Of a stretch of DNA of 45,026 bases, positions 1 to 8,584 are shown one piece after another. The stretch is from Acidimicrobiia bacterium (lineage in GTDB: Bacteria; Actinomycetota; Acidimicrobiia; Spongiisociales; Spongiisociaceae): the NCBI GenBank assembly GCA_009841075.1, contig VXMP01000013.1, positions 1 to 45,026 on the forward strand, in the 5' to 3' direction. Position 1 is the first letter of the stretch; each line of letters starts with the position of its first letter. Position numbers and translations under genes: made by a program. Under the pieces are notes generated by a model. It had not been told where the DNA came from. It searched no databases and was given only the letters and a program-made list of their open reading frames with translations.

Positions 1-1
1 G

Positions 2-985
2 GACCAGGGGATGATGACCGCCGGTACCCTGGTCACCTTCGCCTATCTATTTCGGCTGATCGCCATGCCGATGCGTATCTTCGCCTGGCTACTGGGCCTA
101 CTACCGGCGGCGGTGGTCGGGAAGCAAAGAGTAAACGCCGTCCTCAACGACCCCGACACCTTCTTCTACGGGAGCGATGACCTGGAGGGCGAAGGAGGTA
201 CCCGCGCCCACGCCCAATCGGTCGGCTACCTCCATCCCGAAACCACCCTTCGTGACCTGGGCGAGGAAGCAGCCGAAGTAAGGCCTGCCACCCCCTCGGA
301 AAACGGTGACCGGCGCGGGATCGAGGAGGTTTCGTTTCTGACTCCGTCCGGTCAAACCATCGCCCTGGTCGGCCCGACCGGATCCGGAAAATCCACCCTC
401 GCCCAGCTGCTGGTACGCCTTTTCGACCCGGATTCGGGAACCATCCTTCTAGACGACATCCCACTATCGAATCTGTCCCGCCGCAGCGTGGCCGAGTCGG
501 CGGCGTTGGTCTTTCAGGAGGCCTTCCTGTTCAACACCACCGTCAAGGAAAACATTTCGCTCGGTAGGTCTTACCCCGATCAACAGATCGAGCGGGCCGC
601 CCGAATAGCCCAGGCCCACGATTTCATCATGGAACTCCCCGAAGGGTACGAAAGTCGGGTCGGGGAAAGGGGTGCCGCCCTGTCCGGTGGACAACGCCAA
701 CGGATAGCCCTGGCCCGAGCCTTGGTCCGTAACCCACGGCTGCTCATACTCGATGACGCCACCTCGGCGGTCGATCCGGCGGTGGAAGCCTCCATCCTGG
801 CCGGGCTTTCCAACCTGGACACCACGGTGGTGCTGGTCGCCTACCGAAGGGCGTCGATCTTGTTGGCCGACGAAGTGGTCTTTATCGAGTCCGGTCGGAT
901 CGTGGCCCGGGGATCACACGAGAACCTCTACACCCACATACCCGGCTACGCCGCCCTGATAGACGCCTACGAGGTGGGAGCGTGA
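2..985 (+). CDS. ABC exporter subunit with degenerate ATPase site (5' end outside window)
   Basis: C-terminal part of an ABC exporter half-transporter (membrane domain fused to ATPase). The frame is open to the left edge, so the start is missing. Counting from the first in-window Met (base 11): the end of the last membrane helix is at about residues 5-35, Walker A GPTGSGKST at 121-129, signature LSGGQ at 224-228 and Walker B LLILDD at 244-249. The usual catalytic Glu after Walker B is Asp (D249), and the H-loop His is Tyr (Y278, in VAYRR). Both changes are typical of the non-hydrolysing half of heterodimeric exporters such as the TM287/288 or BmrCD type. It overlaps the next ABC gene by 4 bases (GTGA), so the two are surely co-translated and probably form one heterodimer. 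The substrate cannot be told (drug, lipid or peptide). Confidence 0.93.
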   Translation, partial: DQGMMTAGTLVTFAYLFRLIAMPMRIFAWLLGLLPAAVVGKQRVNAVLNDPDTFFYGSDDLEGEGGTRAHAQSVGYLHPETTLRDLGEEAAEVRPATPSENGDRRGIEEVSFLTPSGQTIALVGPTGSGKSTLAQLLVRLFDPDSGTILLDDIPLSNLSRRSVAESAALVFQEAFLFNTTVKENISLGRSYPDQQIERAARIAQAHDFIMELPEGYESRVGERGAALSGGQRQRIALARALVRNPRLLILDDATSAVDPAVEASILAGLSNLDTTVVLVAYRRASILLADEVVFIESGRIVARGSHENLYTHIPGYAALIDAYEVGA

Positions 986-2823
986 CGACCGTCGTCACCA
1001 AACCCGATCTGTCCGATAAGAGGAAACCGGTCGACGCCTGGGCAACCGTCAAACGCGGGCTCAGCCTGTCGCCCGAGCTCCGGAGGGGTATAGCCCTTAC
1101 CTTCCTGTTGGCCGGGGTAGCCACCGCCGGTCGAATCATCATTCCGGTCGCCATCCAACAGATCCTCGACGGCGGGCTCACCGAGGCAGGCGCTGACCTG
1201 GGTTTCGTGGCCCGAATGGTGGTTCTGTCGCTGGTGGCGGTGGGGGTCACCGCCTTTTCAACCGGGGTGATGCACCTACGGCTGGCTGTTATGACCGAGG
1301 TCTCCCTGTCCAACCTGCGGGTGCGGGCTTTCCGGCATATCCATGATCTTTCCATGCTTCATCAGGCGGCGGAACAGCGGGGAGTGCTGGTAGCCCGGGT
1401 TACCTCCGACATCGACCAGATCAGCCGGTTCATGCAGTGGGCCGGACTGATGATCATCGTCAACGGTGGTCAAGCCCTCCTGGCCATGGTGGTGATGGGG
1501 GTCTACTCCTGGCAGCTTTTCCTCACGGTGATGGCGTTGCTGCCGATCATCCTTTACTCGATTCGTTGGTTCCAGAAACGTTTAGCCACCGCCTATCTGG
1601 TGGTTCGGGAAAGGGTGGGCCAATTGATGGGGGCACTGGCCGAGGCGGTGGCCGGAGCACCCGTTATCCGAGCCTATGGCATCGAAGATCGGGTGCGGGC
1701 CGACCTGGGTGAGGTCATCGAAAGGCATCGAGCGGCCGCGGTTCGAACCGGCGGTTTTACCTCCGGTTTCTCCGGCGTGAGCGAGCTTCTGACCTCCACC
1801 GTAACGGCCGCCGTGTTGGTGGTGGGCACCCTCCTGGCGGTCGGTGGAGACACTTCGATCGGAACGGTCGTGGCCTTCCTATTCCTGGTGCAGCTGATGA
1901 TTATGCCGCTTCAGCTGTTCGGGGAGGCCATCAACGAGGCACAGAGCGCCGTGGCCGGATGGCAGAGGGTTTTGGATGTGCTGGACACTCCTCCTGATGT
2001 GGCGGATCCGGGAGATGACGGCCTTGATCTTCCCGTCGGCCCCCTGGAGGTACGTTTCGAGGGGGTGACCTTCCGCTATCCCAAGCCCGGCGAGAACGCC
2101 CGTCAAGCCACCGGCACCACCGCTCTGGAAGGGGTGAGCGTCCGGCTCGACCCCCGCTCTCACGTGGCGGTGGTGGGAGAAACCGGCTCGGGAAAGACCA
2201 CCTTTGCCAAATTGGCTACTCGGCTTATGGACACTTCGGACGGCGTGGTGTTGCTAGGAGGAATAGAGGTGTCGAGGGTGAGGTTTTCATCGCTTCGTCA
2301 TCGAGTGGTCATGGTTCCGCAGGACGGAATGCTTTTCAGGGGCTCCATCCTGGAGAACGTTCAGATGGGGAAACCGGGCATAAGCCGGGAAGGGGTCGAG
2401 CAATCCTTCTTCGATCTGGGGTTGACCGAATGGCTGGCCGAGCTCCCGAAAGGGCTGGACACACCGGTCGGAGAGCGGGGTTCGTCGCTGTCGGTGGGTG
2501 AACGCCAGCTGGTTACCTTGGTTCGAGCGGCCCTGGCCGACCCGGATCTGCTGGTTCTGGACGAGGCCACTTCCGCCGTCGATCCCGCCACCGAAGCCCG
2601 CATATCCAACGCCCTGGAGAACCTCACCAAGGGACGCACGGTCATCACCATCGCCCATCGCCTGTCCTCTGCCGAAGCCGCCCACCGAATCTTGGTGTTC
2701 GACCAGGGGCGGATGGTTCAGGACGGTCCCCACCGTCAACTTCGGGAGGAACCAGGCGTCTACCGGCATCTATATCAGGCCTGGGAACAAGGTGCCCTCA
2801 ACCGGGCCTCCGTCCTTCCCTAG
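982..2823 (+). CDS. ABC exporter subunit with canonical catalytic residues
   Basis: Full-length half-transporter of 613 residues: six predicted membrane helices in about residues 30-330, then an ATPase domain. Walker A GETGSGKTT is at 399-407, Walker B LLVLDE at 523-528 with catalytic E528, and the H-loop His is H559 (IAHR). Its own signature is LSVGE (503-507) instead of LSGGQ. This complements the upstream subunit: its intact Walker site would pair with the partner's LSGGQ, while the partner's weak Walker site would pair with this LSVGE. That is the expected pattern of a heterodimer with one active and one degenerate ATP site. The GTG start overlaps the preceding stop. Export from the cytoplasm is inferred from the family; the substrate is unknown. 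Confidence 0.95.
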   Translation: MTTVVTKPDLSDKRKPVDAWATVKRGLSLSPELRRGIALTFLLAGVATAGRIIIPVAIQQILDGGLTEAGADLGFVARMVVLSLVAVGVTAFSTGVMHLRLAVMTEVSLSNLRVRAFRHIHDLSMLHQAAEQRGVLVARVTSDIDQISRFMQWAGLMIIVNGGQALLAMVVMGVYSWQLFLTVMALLPIILYSIRWFQKRLATAYLVVRERVGQLMGALAEAVAGAPVIRAYGIEDRVRADLGEVIERHRAAAVRTGGFTSGFSGVSELLTSTVTAAVLVVGTLLAVGGDTSIGTVVAFLFLVQLMIMPLQLFGEAINEAQSAVAGWQRVLDVLDTPPDVADPGDDGLDLPVGPLEVRFEGVTFRYPKPGENARQATGTTALEGVSVRLDPRSHVAVVGETGSGKTTFAKLATRLMDTSDGVVLLGGIEVSRVRFSSLRHRVVMVPQDGMLFRGSILENVQMGKPGISREGVEQSFFDLGLTEWLAELPKGLDTPVGERGSSLSVGERQLVTLVRAALADPDLLVLDEATSAVDPATEARISNALENLTKGRTVITIAHRLSSAEAAHRILVFDQGRMVQDGPHRQLREEPGVYRHLYQAWEQGALNRASVLP

Positions 2824-2847
2824 GGGTGGCCCCGAGGAGTTGATCCG

Positions 2848-3609
2848 TTACTTCGGCCCCATGCGGATGCCACCATCCATGCGGATGGACTCCCCGTTCA
2901 TGTACTGGTGGTTGACCAGGAACATAACCAGGTCGGCGTACTCGTCGGGTCGCCCCAGCCGCTTGGGGTGGAGCACCTGTAAGGCCAGGGATTCCTTGGC
3001 CGGTTCGGGTAGGCCGGCCAGTAACGGGGTGTCGATAATTCCTGGGGCGATGGTATTGACCCGGATGCCGACCACCGACAGGTCCCGGGCGATGGGCAGG
3101 GTCATCCCCACGATGCCGCCCTTGGAAGCGGAGTAGGCGGCCTGGCCGATCTGTCCGTCGTAGGCGGCTACCGAGGCGGTGTTGATGATCACCCCTCGGT
3201 GGTTGTGCTCATCGGCCTCGTTCTTGGACATCGCCGAGGCCGCCACCCGAATGGTGTTGAAGGTGCCGACCAGATTGATCTCGATTACCTGGCGAAACCG
3301 ACCCAGATCGTGAGGACTGCCGTCTCTGGCCAGCGTCCGCATAGGTGGCCCGATACCGGCACAGTTGACCAGCACCCGGATCTGCCCCAGACCGGCGGCG
3401 ATATTGATTCCCTCCACAACCTGATCTTCGCCGGTCACGTCGCAGTGCGAATAAACCCCGTCCAGCTCTTGGGCCAATGCTTCGCCGGACTGGTCGGCTA
3501 TGTCAAGAATCACGACTTTCATGCCGGCCTCGGCCAACCGCCGGGCACTGGCGGCACCCAGCCCCGAGGCACCCCCGGTTACAACGGCAACATCCCTGCT
3601 CTGATCCAT
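2848..3609 (-). CDS. SDR dehydrogenase, 3-hydroxyacyl-CoA dehydrogenase (HSD10) type
   Basis: Short-chain dehydrogenase/reductase of 253 residues. The cofactor motif TGGASGLG is at 11-18, the structural NCAG at 82-85, and the catalytic set is N112, S146, Y159 and K163 (YSASK). The stretch around S146 to K163 and the following APGIIDTPLLAGLP are very like type-2 3-hydroxyacyl-CoA dehydrogenases (HSD17B10-like), so NAD-dependent oxidation of a short-chain 3-hydroxyacyl-CoA is the best guess; other alcohols are possible. The frame stays open another 50 codons upstream, but the protein-like sequence begins at the ATG at 3609, preceded by a purine-rich GAGAGAGGA. It is divergent from RNase HI and convergent with the ABC pair. 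Confidence 0.9.
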   Translation of the reverse strand: MDQSRDVAVVTGGASGLGAASARRLAEAGMKVVILDIADQSGEALAQELDGVYSHCDVTGEDQVVEGINIAAGLGQIRVLVNCAGIGPPMRTLARDGSPHDLGRFRQVIEINLVGTFNTIRVAASAMSKNEADEHNHRGVIINTASVAAYDGQIGQAAYSASKGGIVGMTLPIARDLSVVGIRVNTIAPGIIDTPLLAGLPEPAKESLALQVLHPKRLGRPDEYADLVMFLVNHQYMNGESIRMDGGIRMGPK

Positions 3610-3722
3610 CGCTTTGATCGTCCTCTCTCTCCGGTATGACGGTTTGTATGCTAACCGGGCCCGATCCCGCCTTAGAAAGACCCGATTCCCTAAAATGTGG
3701 ACTTGATTTGCATGACCCGGAT

Positions 3723-4199
3723 ATGAGCCAATCCGATCTTTTAGAACGGTCTGATCCACCCACCGTGGTGTATACGGACGGTTCCTGCCTCTACAACCCC
3801 GGCCCGGGCGGTTGGGCCTGGGCTATTCCAGGGGGTAGATATCGAAGCGGTTGTGAGGCGGAATCGACCAACCAACGGATGGAGCTGGCGGCGGTCATCG
3901 AGGCGGCCCGGTCGATAGAAGGGCCTTTGGAAATCCGCAGCGACTCCTCGTATGTGGTCAACTGCTTCAAAGACGGATGGTGGGAAGGATGGTTGCAACG
4001 AGGCTGGGTCAACACCCGAAAAAAGCCGGTTGCCAACCGGGATCTATGGGAACCGTTGGTCGACATCTACCGAACCCGGAATATCACCTTCAGCAAGGTA
4101 AGGGGCCACAGCGGAAACCGCTGGAATGATCTGGTTGACGAGCTGGCCCGCCGGGCGGCTACCCACCAAGAAGGCCAAGCCGGAGAGAGGGCAGGTTAG
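3723..4199 (+). CDS. rnhA: Ribonuclease HI
   Basis: Cleaves the RNA strand of RNA:DNA hybrids in the cytoplasm. The 158-residue product matches the usual bacterial RNase HI length. The catalytic acidic residues are all visible: D19 (YTDGSC), E54 (RMEL), D74 (SDSSYV) and D136 (WNDLVD), with the flexible-loop His at H129 (RGHSG). The basic, Trp-rich handle region (WWEGWLQRGW) is present. The frame is open upstream to an ATG at 3636, but the added 29 residues are not family-like, so the ATG at 3723 is chosen; no clear ribosome binding site precedes either. Transcribed divergently from the SDR gene. Confidence 0.93.
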   Translation: MSQSDLLERSDPPTVVYTDGSCLYNPGPGGWAWAIPGGRYRSGCEAESTNQRMELAAVIEAARSIEGPLEIRSDSSYVVNCFKDGWWEGWLQRGWVNTRKKPVANRDLWEPLVDIYRTRNITFSKVRGHSGNRWNDLVDELARRAATHQEGQAGERAG

Positions 4200-4211
4200 G
4201 TACCTCCCCAC

Positions 4212-4895
4212 TTATCCGGTTATATAGCGCCGCTCTCGGTTGAACCTCTTCCAGTCGGAGAACCGGGTAGACCAAACCAGGTCGGTAAGGATGGAAGCCA
4301 CACCGGTGATAACCAGCATCCAGATCGCCCAGGATTGCACCCCGGCGATCAGGCCGGCCGGTATCAGCGCGAACGGCACGATCTTCGAGAAAATCGCCCC
4401 GGAGGCATGCATCCAGGCCCGCCGGGAGGGCGAGGTGGCCAGATAGGTGGCGTAGTCGGTTTTCACCCCCGGCTGAGGACGGATCAGGGTTCCGATAAAC
4501 CAGTGGGTGAATTGGATACCCCCCAGCCTCCCCACCAACAAATGGGCCAGCCCGTGGGTGGCTGTCAAGACCACCCCCATCCCCGCCAACAGGAAGAATC
4601 CGTTCCAAGGGGTGGAGGTGTAGTAGGCCAGTCCCACCAGCCCCAGTCCCCCCAGGGTGACCAACTCGGCGAACATGGTCCCCACCCCGATCGGAACCGT
4701 CAACATGGCCCACCGTTGAAATGCTTTTTGATCGATCCGGCCGATCCGGTCGGCAAACTCGTCTACCAGATCAGGGGATCGTTTTACCGAGTCAACCGCC
4801 TTCCAAAAACCCGATCCGGACAGTCCGGCCTCCGGATCTTCCTCCAGCCGAGCCTCAACCCGAGATAGAACCTCTTCGATCTGGGTGCGTTCCAT
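4212..4895 (-). CDS. Multi-pass membrane protein resembling M50 proteases but lacking the catalytic Glu
   Basis: A 227-residue protein with a charged N-terminal domain (about residues 1-55) and four to five membrane segments. One segment holds H-G-L-A-H, followed about 45 residues later by MHASGAIFSKIVP. The spacing recalls site-2 (M50) metalloproteases, where HExxH is followed by a small-residue motif in the next helices, but the Glu of HExxH is Gly here, so activity would not be expected. The relationship is an inference from pattern only. The ATG at 4895 is preferred over an in-frame TTG three codons upstream. It lies 61 bases downstream of the symporter gene on the same strand and could be co-transcribed with it. 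Function unknown. Confidence 0.75.
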   Translation of the reverse strand: MERTQIEEVLSRVEARLEEDPEAGLSGSGFWKAVDSVKRSPDLVDEFADRIGRIDQKAFQRWAMLTVPIGVGTMFAELVTLGGLGLVGLAYYTSTPWNGFFLLAGMGVVLTATHGLAHLLVGRLGGIQFTHWFIGTLIRPQPGVKTDYATYLATSPSRRAWMHASGAIFSKIVPFALIPAGLIAGVQSWAIWMLVITGVASILTDLVWSTRFSDWKRFNRERRYITG

Positions 4896-4956
4896 GCCTA
4901 TCAAACCTCGGGCCGGAAAATAGTTCTGTAATTCTACCGGATTGCCGCCCCTATCT

Positions 4957-6558
4957 TCAGGTTGCGGGAACTTCCTCTCTCGGGGTCGGGTCTACCCAAT
5001 CCGAACTGACCACCTCGTCAAATAGGTCGGTTATTTCTTCGGACGGGGCCTTGGTTACCAGGGATACCACCACGGAGAAGATCAGAGCAGCCACCACCCC
5101 GGGAACAGCCGGGTTAAGCTCCCATATCTCGTCACCGAGGTTATTGATCACCGCTCCCAAACCCAGCGATTCGGTCAAGTTCCGGGCCCCCTCCACGCCC
5201 AGGTCCATAAGCCACCAGAAGGTTGAAAACAGGGTGCCGGAAATGAGACCGGCGAAAGCCCCGGGCAGGTTGAATCGTCGCCAGTAAAGGGCCAGCACGG
5301 TAACCGGGCCGAAGGCCGCCCCCATTCCTCCCCAGGCCAATGCCACCAGGGCATAAACCGACTCCGGAGACAAGATCGAGACCAGCGCCGCTATACCGCC
5401 GATCGTCACCAGCAGCAGCCTCCCCATCCTCACCTTGATAGCGGTGCCTACCTGTTCGGTGATGCCTTTCAACCAGGGGGCGTCGCTGGAGGCTATGGCG
5501 GAGGCCATCAACAGCTGCGAGTCGGCGGTGCTCATGATGGCGGCTACCACTCCCGTCAACAACAGGCCGCCTACTATCGGGTGGAAGAAGACCGAGGACA
5601 CCACCAGATAAAGCCTCTCCGGATCAGGAATAGCCACCCCTCGGGCCTCAAGAGCAGGTGCCGCTACCAACCCCATCAGCAGCCCGAAGGAGAACATCAG
5701 CGCGACCCATACCAGGCTTACAGAAGTGGCCTGAGGTATTTGGGACTCGTCTTTCATGGCCATGAAACGGGCCAGAATCCTTTGCGAACCCAGCGCGCCC
5801 AGACCCCATCCCAGGACCGAAAGGTAGGCCAAAACCCCCAGCGGGGAACCATCCGCATAGGTAAAGGGGCTCCAGAAGCCCGGTGCGCCCGACTCAAGTT
5901 CTGAAAATGGGTTGTCGGCGATTATGAGCAGCGCCACCGGAATGATGACGAAGCCTGCCAACATGACCAAAGCCTGAAATACGTCCGTGCGAGAAACGGC
6001 CATGAAGCCGCCGAGGAAGGTATAGGAGAGAACCGCCACCAGGGTAACTAGTACCGCAAAGTCGTGGCCGGAACCGGCGTGATCCAAATCGAACACTTCC
6101 TCCAGGAGTTTTGCGCCGGCCACCAAACCGGAACTGACATAAAGGGTTATGAAATACAGGCTGACCAGAGAGGTGAGACCTCGTAACCAACCGGTTGTGT
6201 CACCAAAACGCTTCTCCCAGAACTCCGGGATGGTCAGGGAGTTGCCGGTGGCAATGGTGTAGCGCCTCAACCGCTTGGCCACCAGCACCCAAGCCACCCA
6301 GACACCGAACACGATGAAAACCATGGTCCAGAGATGCCAGAGGCCGCCGGTGAAGGCAAGAGCGGGAAAGACCAGCATGGTCCATCCGCTCGACGATGAA
6401 GAACCGGCGCTCAAAGCCGCGGTAAAGCCCCCCAACCGGCGCCCGCCCAATACATAGTCGCCCATATTTTCCATCCGAGGCGACCGATATACGGCGATCG
6501 TGATCAGAACCGCAAAGTACAGGGCGAAAACGATCAAAATCCATACTACTTCGGCCAT
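4957..6558 (-). CDS. putP: Sodium:solute symporter, PutP (sodium/proline) type
   Basis: Secondary transporter of the SSS family, 533 residues with about 13 predicted membrane helices, importing a solute with Na+. PutP-like signatures are present: GDYVLGGRRLGGFTAALSAG near the N terminus, a following Ser-rich SSSSSGW where PutP has SDMSGW, GGFMAVSRTDVFQ in the middle, and IMSTADSQLL for the Ser/Thr pair of the sodium site. The last 40 residues are a soluble acidic tail. Proline is the most likely substrate, but SSS members vary, so the symbol is tentative. The start ATG at 6558 is followed directly by the hydrophobic first helix. The upstream side carries a short inverted-repeat element. Confidence 0.85.
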   Translation of the reverse strand: MAEVVWILIVFALYFAVLITIAVYRSPRMENMGDYVLGGRRLGGFTAALSAGSSSSSGWTMLVFPALAFTGGLWHLWTMVFIVFGVWVAWVLVAKRLRRYTIATGNSLTIPEFWEKRFGDTTGWLRGLTSLVSLYFITLYVSSGLVAGAKLLEEVFDLDHAGSGHDFAVLVTLVAVLSYTFLGGFMAVSRTDVFQALVMLAGFVIIPVALLIIADNPFSELESGAPGFWSPFTYADGSPLGVLAYLSVLGWGLGALGSQRILARFMAMKDESQIPQATSVSLVWVALMFSFGLLMGLVAAPALEARGVAIPDPERLYLVVSSVFFHPIVGGLLLTGVVAAIMSTADSQLLMASAIASSDAPWLKGITEQVGTAIKVRMGRLLLVTIGGIAALVSILSPESVYALVALAWGGMGAAFGPVTVLALYWRRFNLPGAFAGLISGTLFSTFWWLMDLGVEGARNLTESLGLGAVINNLGDEIWELNPAVPGVVAALIFSVVVSLVTKAPSEEITDLFDEVVSSDWVDPTPREEVPAT

Positions 6559-6576
6559 GGAAACCCACTTTAGTTC

Positions 6577-6689
6577 AGGAGGGTGTTGAAAAATGTCCAG
6601 TTGGCCCGCTAGCTGTACTGTCCGGAAACGAGATCACGGTCAAAATGTTAATTGTGGGGCCAAGTTTCCCCATCTTTTAACACCCTCCT
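6577..6689. repeat. 113-base element with 19-base imperfect terminal inverted repeats
   Basis: The left arm aggagggtgttgaaaaatg (6577-6595) and the reverse complement of the right arm, aggagggtgttaaaagatg (6671-6689), match at 17 of 19 positions. Further in, TTGGCCC (6601-6607) and GGGCCAA (6657-6663) form a second inverted pair. It fills most of the gap between putP and the type IIG gene. It could be a miniature transposable element or an IS remnant. No target-site duplication was seen, and an ~75-base gap between arms argues against a simple terminator. Confidence 0.5.
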
Positions 6690-6721
6690 AAGCAGCAACC
6701 TCAGTAGAACGAGGAAGGGGC

Positions 6722-8584
6722 TTAGTGAATTGGTCCCCATTCGGGTAGGAGCCGAGCAACCTCTTGCTCTAGGGAATCCCTTGATGCGTCCGGGCTTTGC
6801 TCGGCTTCCCGGGCCAAACGAACGATGTTGGCGTGGAGTGGATCGGAACGATCGTAGAGAGGAACAGGGACGTGTTTTAGCGGATTCAGGTCATAATGCA
6901 TTTTTGATGTCTTAGATTCGCGCCAAGCCTCCTGTGTCCATTCGGCATTTAACACGGCACATAGGTATAGGGCTTCGGACGGATCAGACGCCACATACCA
7001 GTACAACTTATCGTCTGCCAGCAGGTTTCTGGACCCACGACAGGCGCGCAAAGTATTACCCGACTTGTTATAGAACACCTTCGAATAAGGGGGATCTTCA
7101 GCCGCACCGGGCTCAAAGTCGGTGCCTAGCTGTTTGGTTAGGGTTCGGTAACGATCCAGGTTTTGCGAGAGTGTCTCACCGGCGGTTTTCGCCCTATGTT
7201 GAGCGTAGGTCTCTTCCGCCCTTCGCCAGTATTCCAAACCGTGTCCGTAGCGTTCAGGAAATTTTGGATCATCCAACTCCAGGATTCGAAATTTGCCCAT
7301 GTTCTCGGCATGAGGAGCGATAAACCAGGCGTCTGGCTCGCAGACAAATGGTCTAAGGGTCTGGGAGCGCAGGGCGGGTAATAGACAGGCTTTTTCTACT
7401 ATTACGTTCGAATATTGGACGCCCTTCCATTTGCCCTTTGTTGACGCCATGGTGGTGACCTTGACCGTCCCTGTGTAGGGGCCAGGCGCAGGCGGAGTCA
7501 CTACCAGTACCAGCCCTAAAGGAGAAGCCACTGCTCCCCTAGTGAAACGGGTGGCATATGGTGAGGGTTGTGGAGCCCTTTGTACCCAACGTACCGTCCT
7601 GATCAACGCCGGGGTTCCGCTTACCCTAAGAGGTTCTGCCTTCGTCCAGTCACCTGGATCCTGTGAGGAAGTGTTCCTGGAGCCACTCACAATGCAGGCC
7701 CCGTTCGGAGCATGGGGAAACGGAGGATCGCTCATATCATCGTAGGTCTCGTGAAGGTCGAATCTGACAGTGGCGGCTCCCCAGTTGCCTACACGCCAAA
7801 CTTGCCAGGTTTGTGCAATGACGGCTGATCCCGGTAGCACGAACCCGAACCTACCCCCTTCGGTTAGGTAAAGGTCCACAACCCGAGCGGAAAATAAGGC
7901 AGCCAGGTCACCTCTGGCGGAGCCGGTATTCCTTGGTCTCAGCCGGTAGTCGGCTGCCAATTCGGCTATTTGGGCTTTGCGGGTCCCTTCCGGAGTGTCG
8001 TTAACTACCAGCCAAGGTGGGTTGCCGATGATCGCAGCCGCGCCGCTTGCAAGCCGGATAGGAGCAACATTGTTGCCTATATACCATTTCCATACATGAT
8101 CCCCCTCAGTACGAACTACTTCTGTCAACTGGTCTAACAGCTCACCAGGTAGTTCAGGATATTCGGATTGAGGGTCTTCTTTGCCCTCAGCGGCAGCTGT
8201 GGCGGCTTCTACCAGTTGATCGATCAGTTGAGCAGCGTGGGGGGATTCCACCAGCTCTTGTGGGATTAGCAGTTCCCCGTCCGGCTTGGTAGTGGGCAGC
8301 CGCATTGTTTCGTCCAAACGGATCCGTGCGGCACGGTGAGCGAGCATTGAATCGGCCAGAAAAACTTGCAAAAAGGGGCGGGTAGGACCAGGAGGAAGCG
8401 CGGTGGCCAAGGTTGCTTGGGCCATTTCCACCGCTATCGGATGTACATCCATCCCCACCACCATGTGGGCGCATATTTGACGAGTGTGCTCTTCTAGCAG
8501 GGGGTGGGCTTGTCTAATCCTACCTTCGACCACCTTGGCCAAGTAGAACAGGAACGTCCCCGACCCACATGCCGGGTCCAACAA
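6722..8584 (-). CDS. Type IIG restriction-modification protein, 3' part: N6-adenine methylase and specificity region
   Basis: Downstream part of a gene whose upstream part lies in another frame at 8494-9660. As numbered from the TTG at 8584, the AdoMet-binding motif I DPACGSGT is at residues 3-10 and the catalytic motif IV NPPW at 188-191, marking an N6-adenine DNA methyltransferase of the gamma class. The remaining 430 residues, ending LKHVPVPLY, resemble the target-recognition part of Eco57I-like single-chain enzymes. The open frame continues upstream as far as the G9 tract with PAFFLLDPACGSG, so 8584 is not a natural start. A tract of 7 or 10 G would join both parts into a protein of about 978 residues. 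As sequenced the gene is broken or switched off. Confidence 0.85.
   Translation of the reverse strand: MLDPACGSGTFLFYLAKVVEGRIRQAHPLLEEHTRQICAHMVVGMDVHPIAVEMAQATLATALPPGPTRPFLQVFLADSMLAHRAARIRLDETMRLPTTKPDGELLIPQELVESPHAAQLIDQLVEAATAAAEGKEDPQSEYPELPGELLDQLTEVVRTEGDHVWKWYIGNNVAPIRLASGAAAIIGNPPWLVVNDTPEGTRKAQIAELAADYRLRPRNTGSARGDLAALFSARVVDLYLTEGGRFGFVLPGSAVIAQTWQVWRVGNWGAATVRFDLHETYDDMSDPPFPHAPNGACIVSGSRNTSSQDPGDWTKAEPLRVSGTPALIRTVRWVQRAPQPSPYATRFTRGAVASPLGLVLVVTPPAPGPYTGTVKVTTMASTKGKWKGVQYSNVIVEKACLLPALRSQTLRPFVCEPDAWFIAPHAENMGKFRILELDDPKFPERYGHGLEYWRRAEETYAQHRAKTAGETLSQNLDRYRTLTKQLGTDFEPGAAEDPPYSKVFYNKSGNTLRACRGSRNLLADDKLYWYVASDPSEALYLCAVLNAEWTQEAWRESKTSKMHYDLNPLKHVPVPLYDRSDPLHANIVRLAREAEQSPDASRDSLEQEVARLLPEWGPIH

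Noticed and set aside
3610-3759. N-terminal extension of the SDR protein by 50 residues
   Set aside because: The added residues are not family-like and overlap the upstream region of rnhA; the ATG at 3609 fits the Rossmann start.
6577-6689. Rho-independent terminator for this inverted repeat
   Set aside because: The arms are about 75 bases apart and no suitable T run follows a compact stem.
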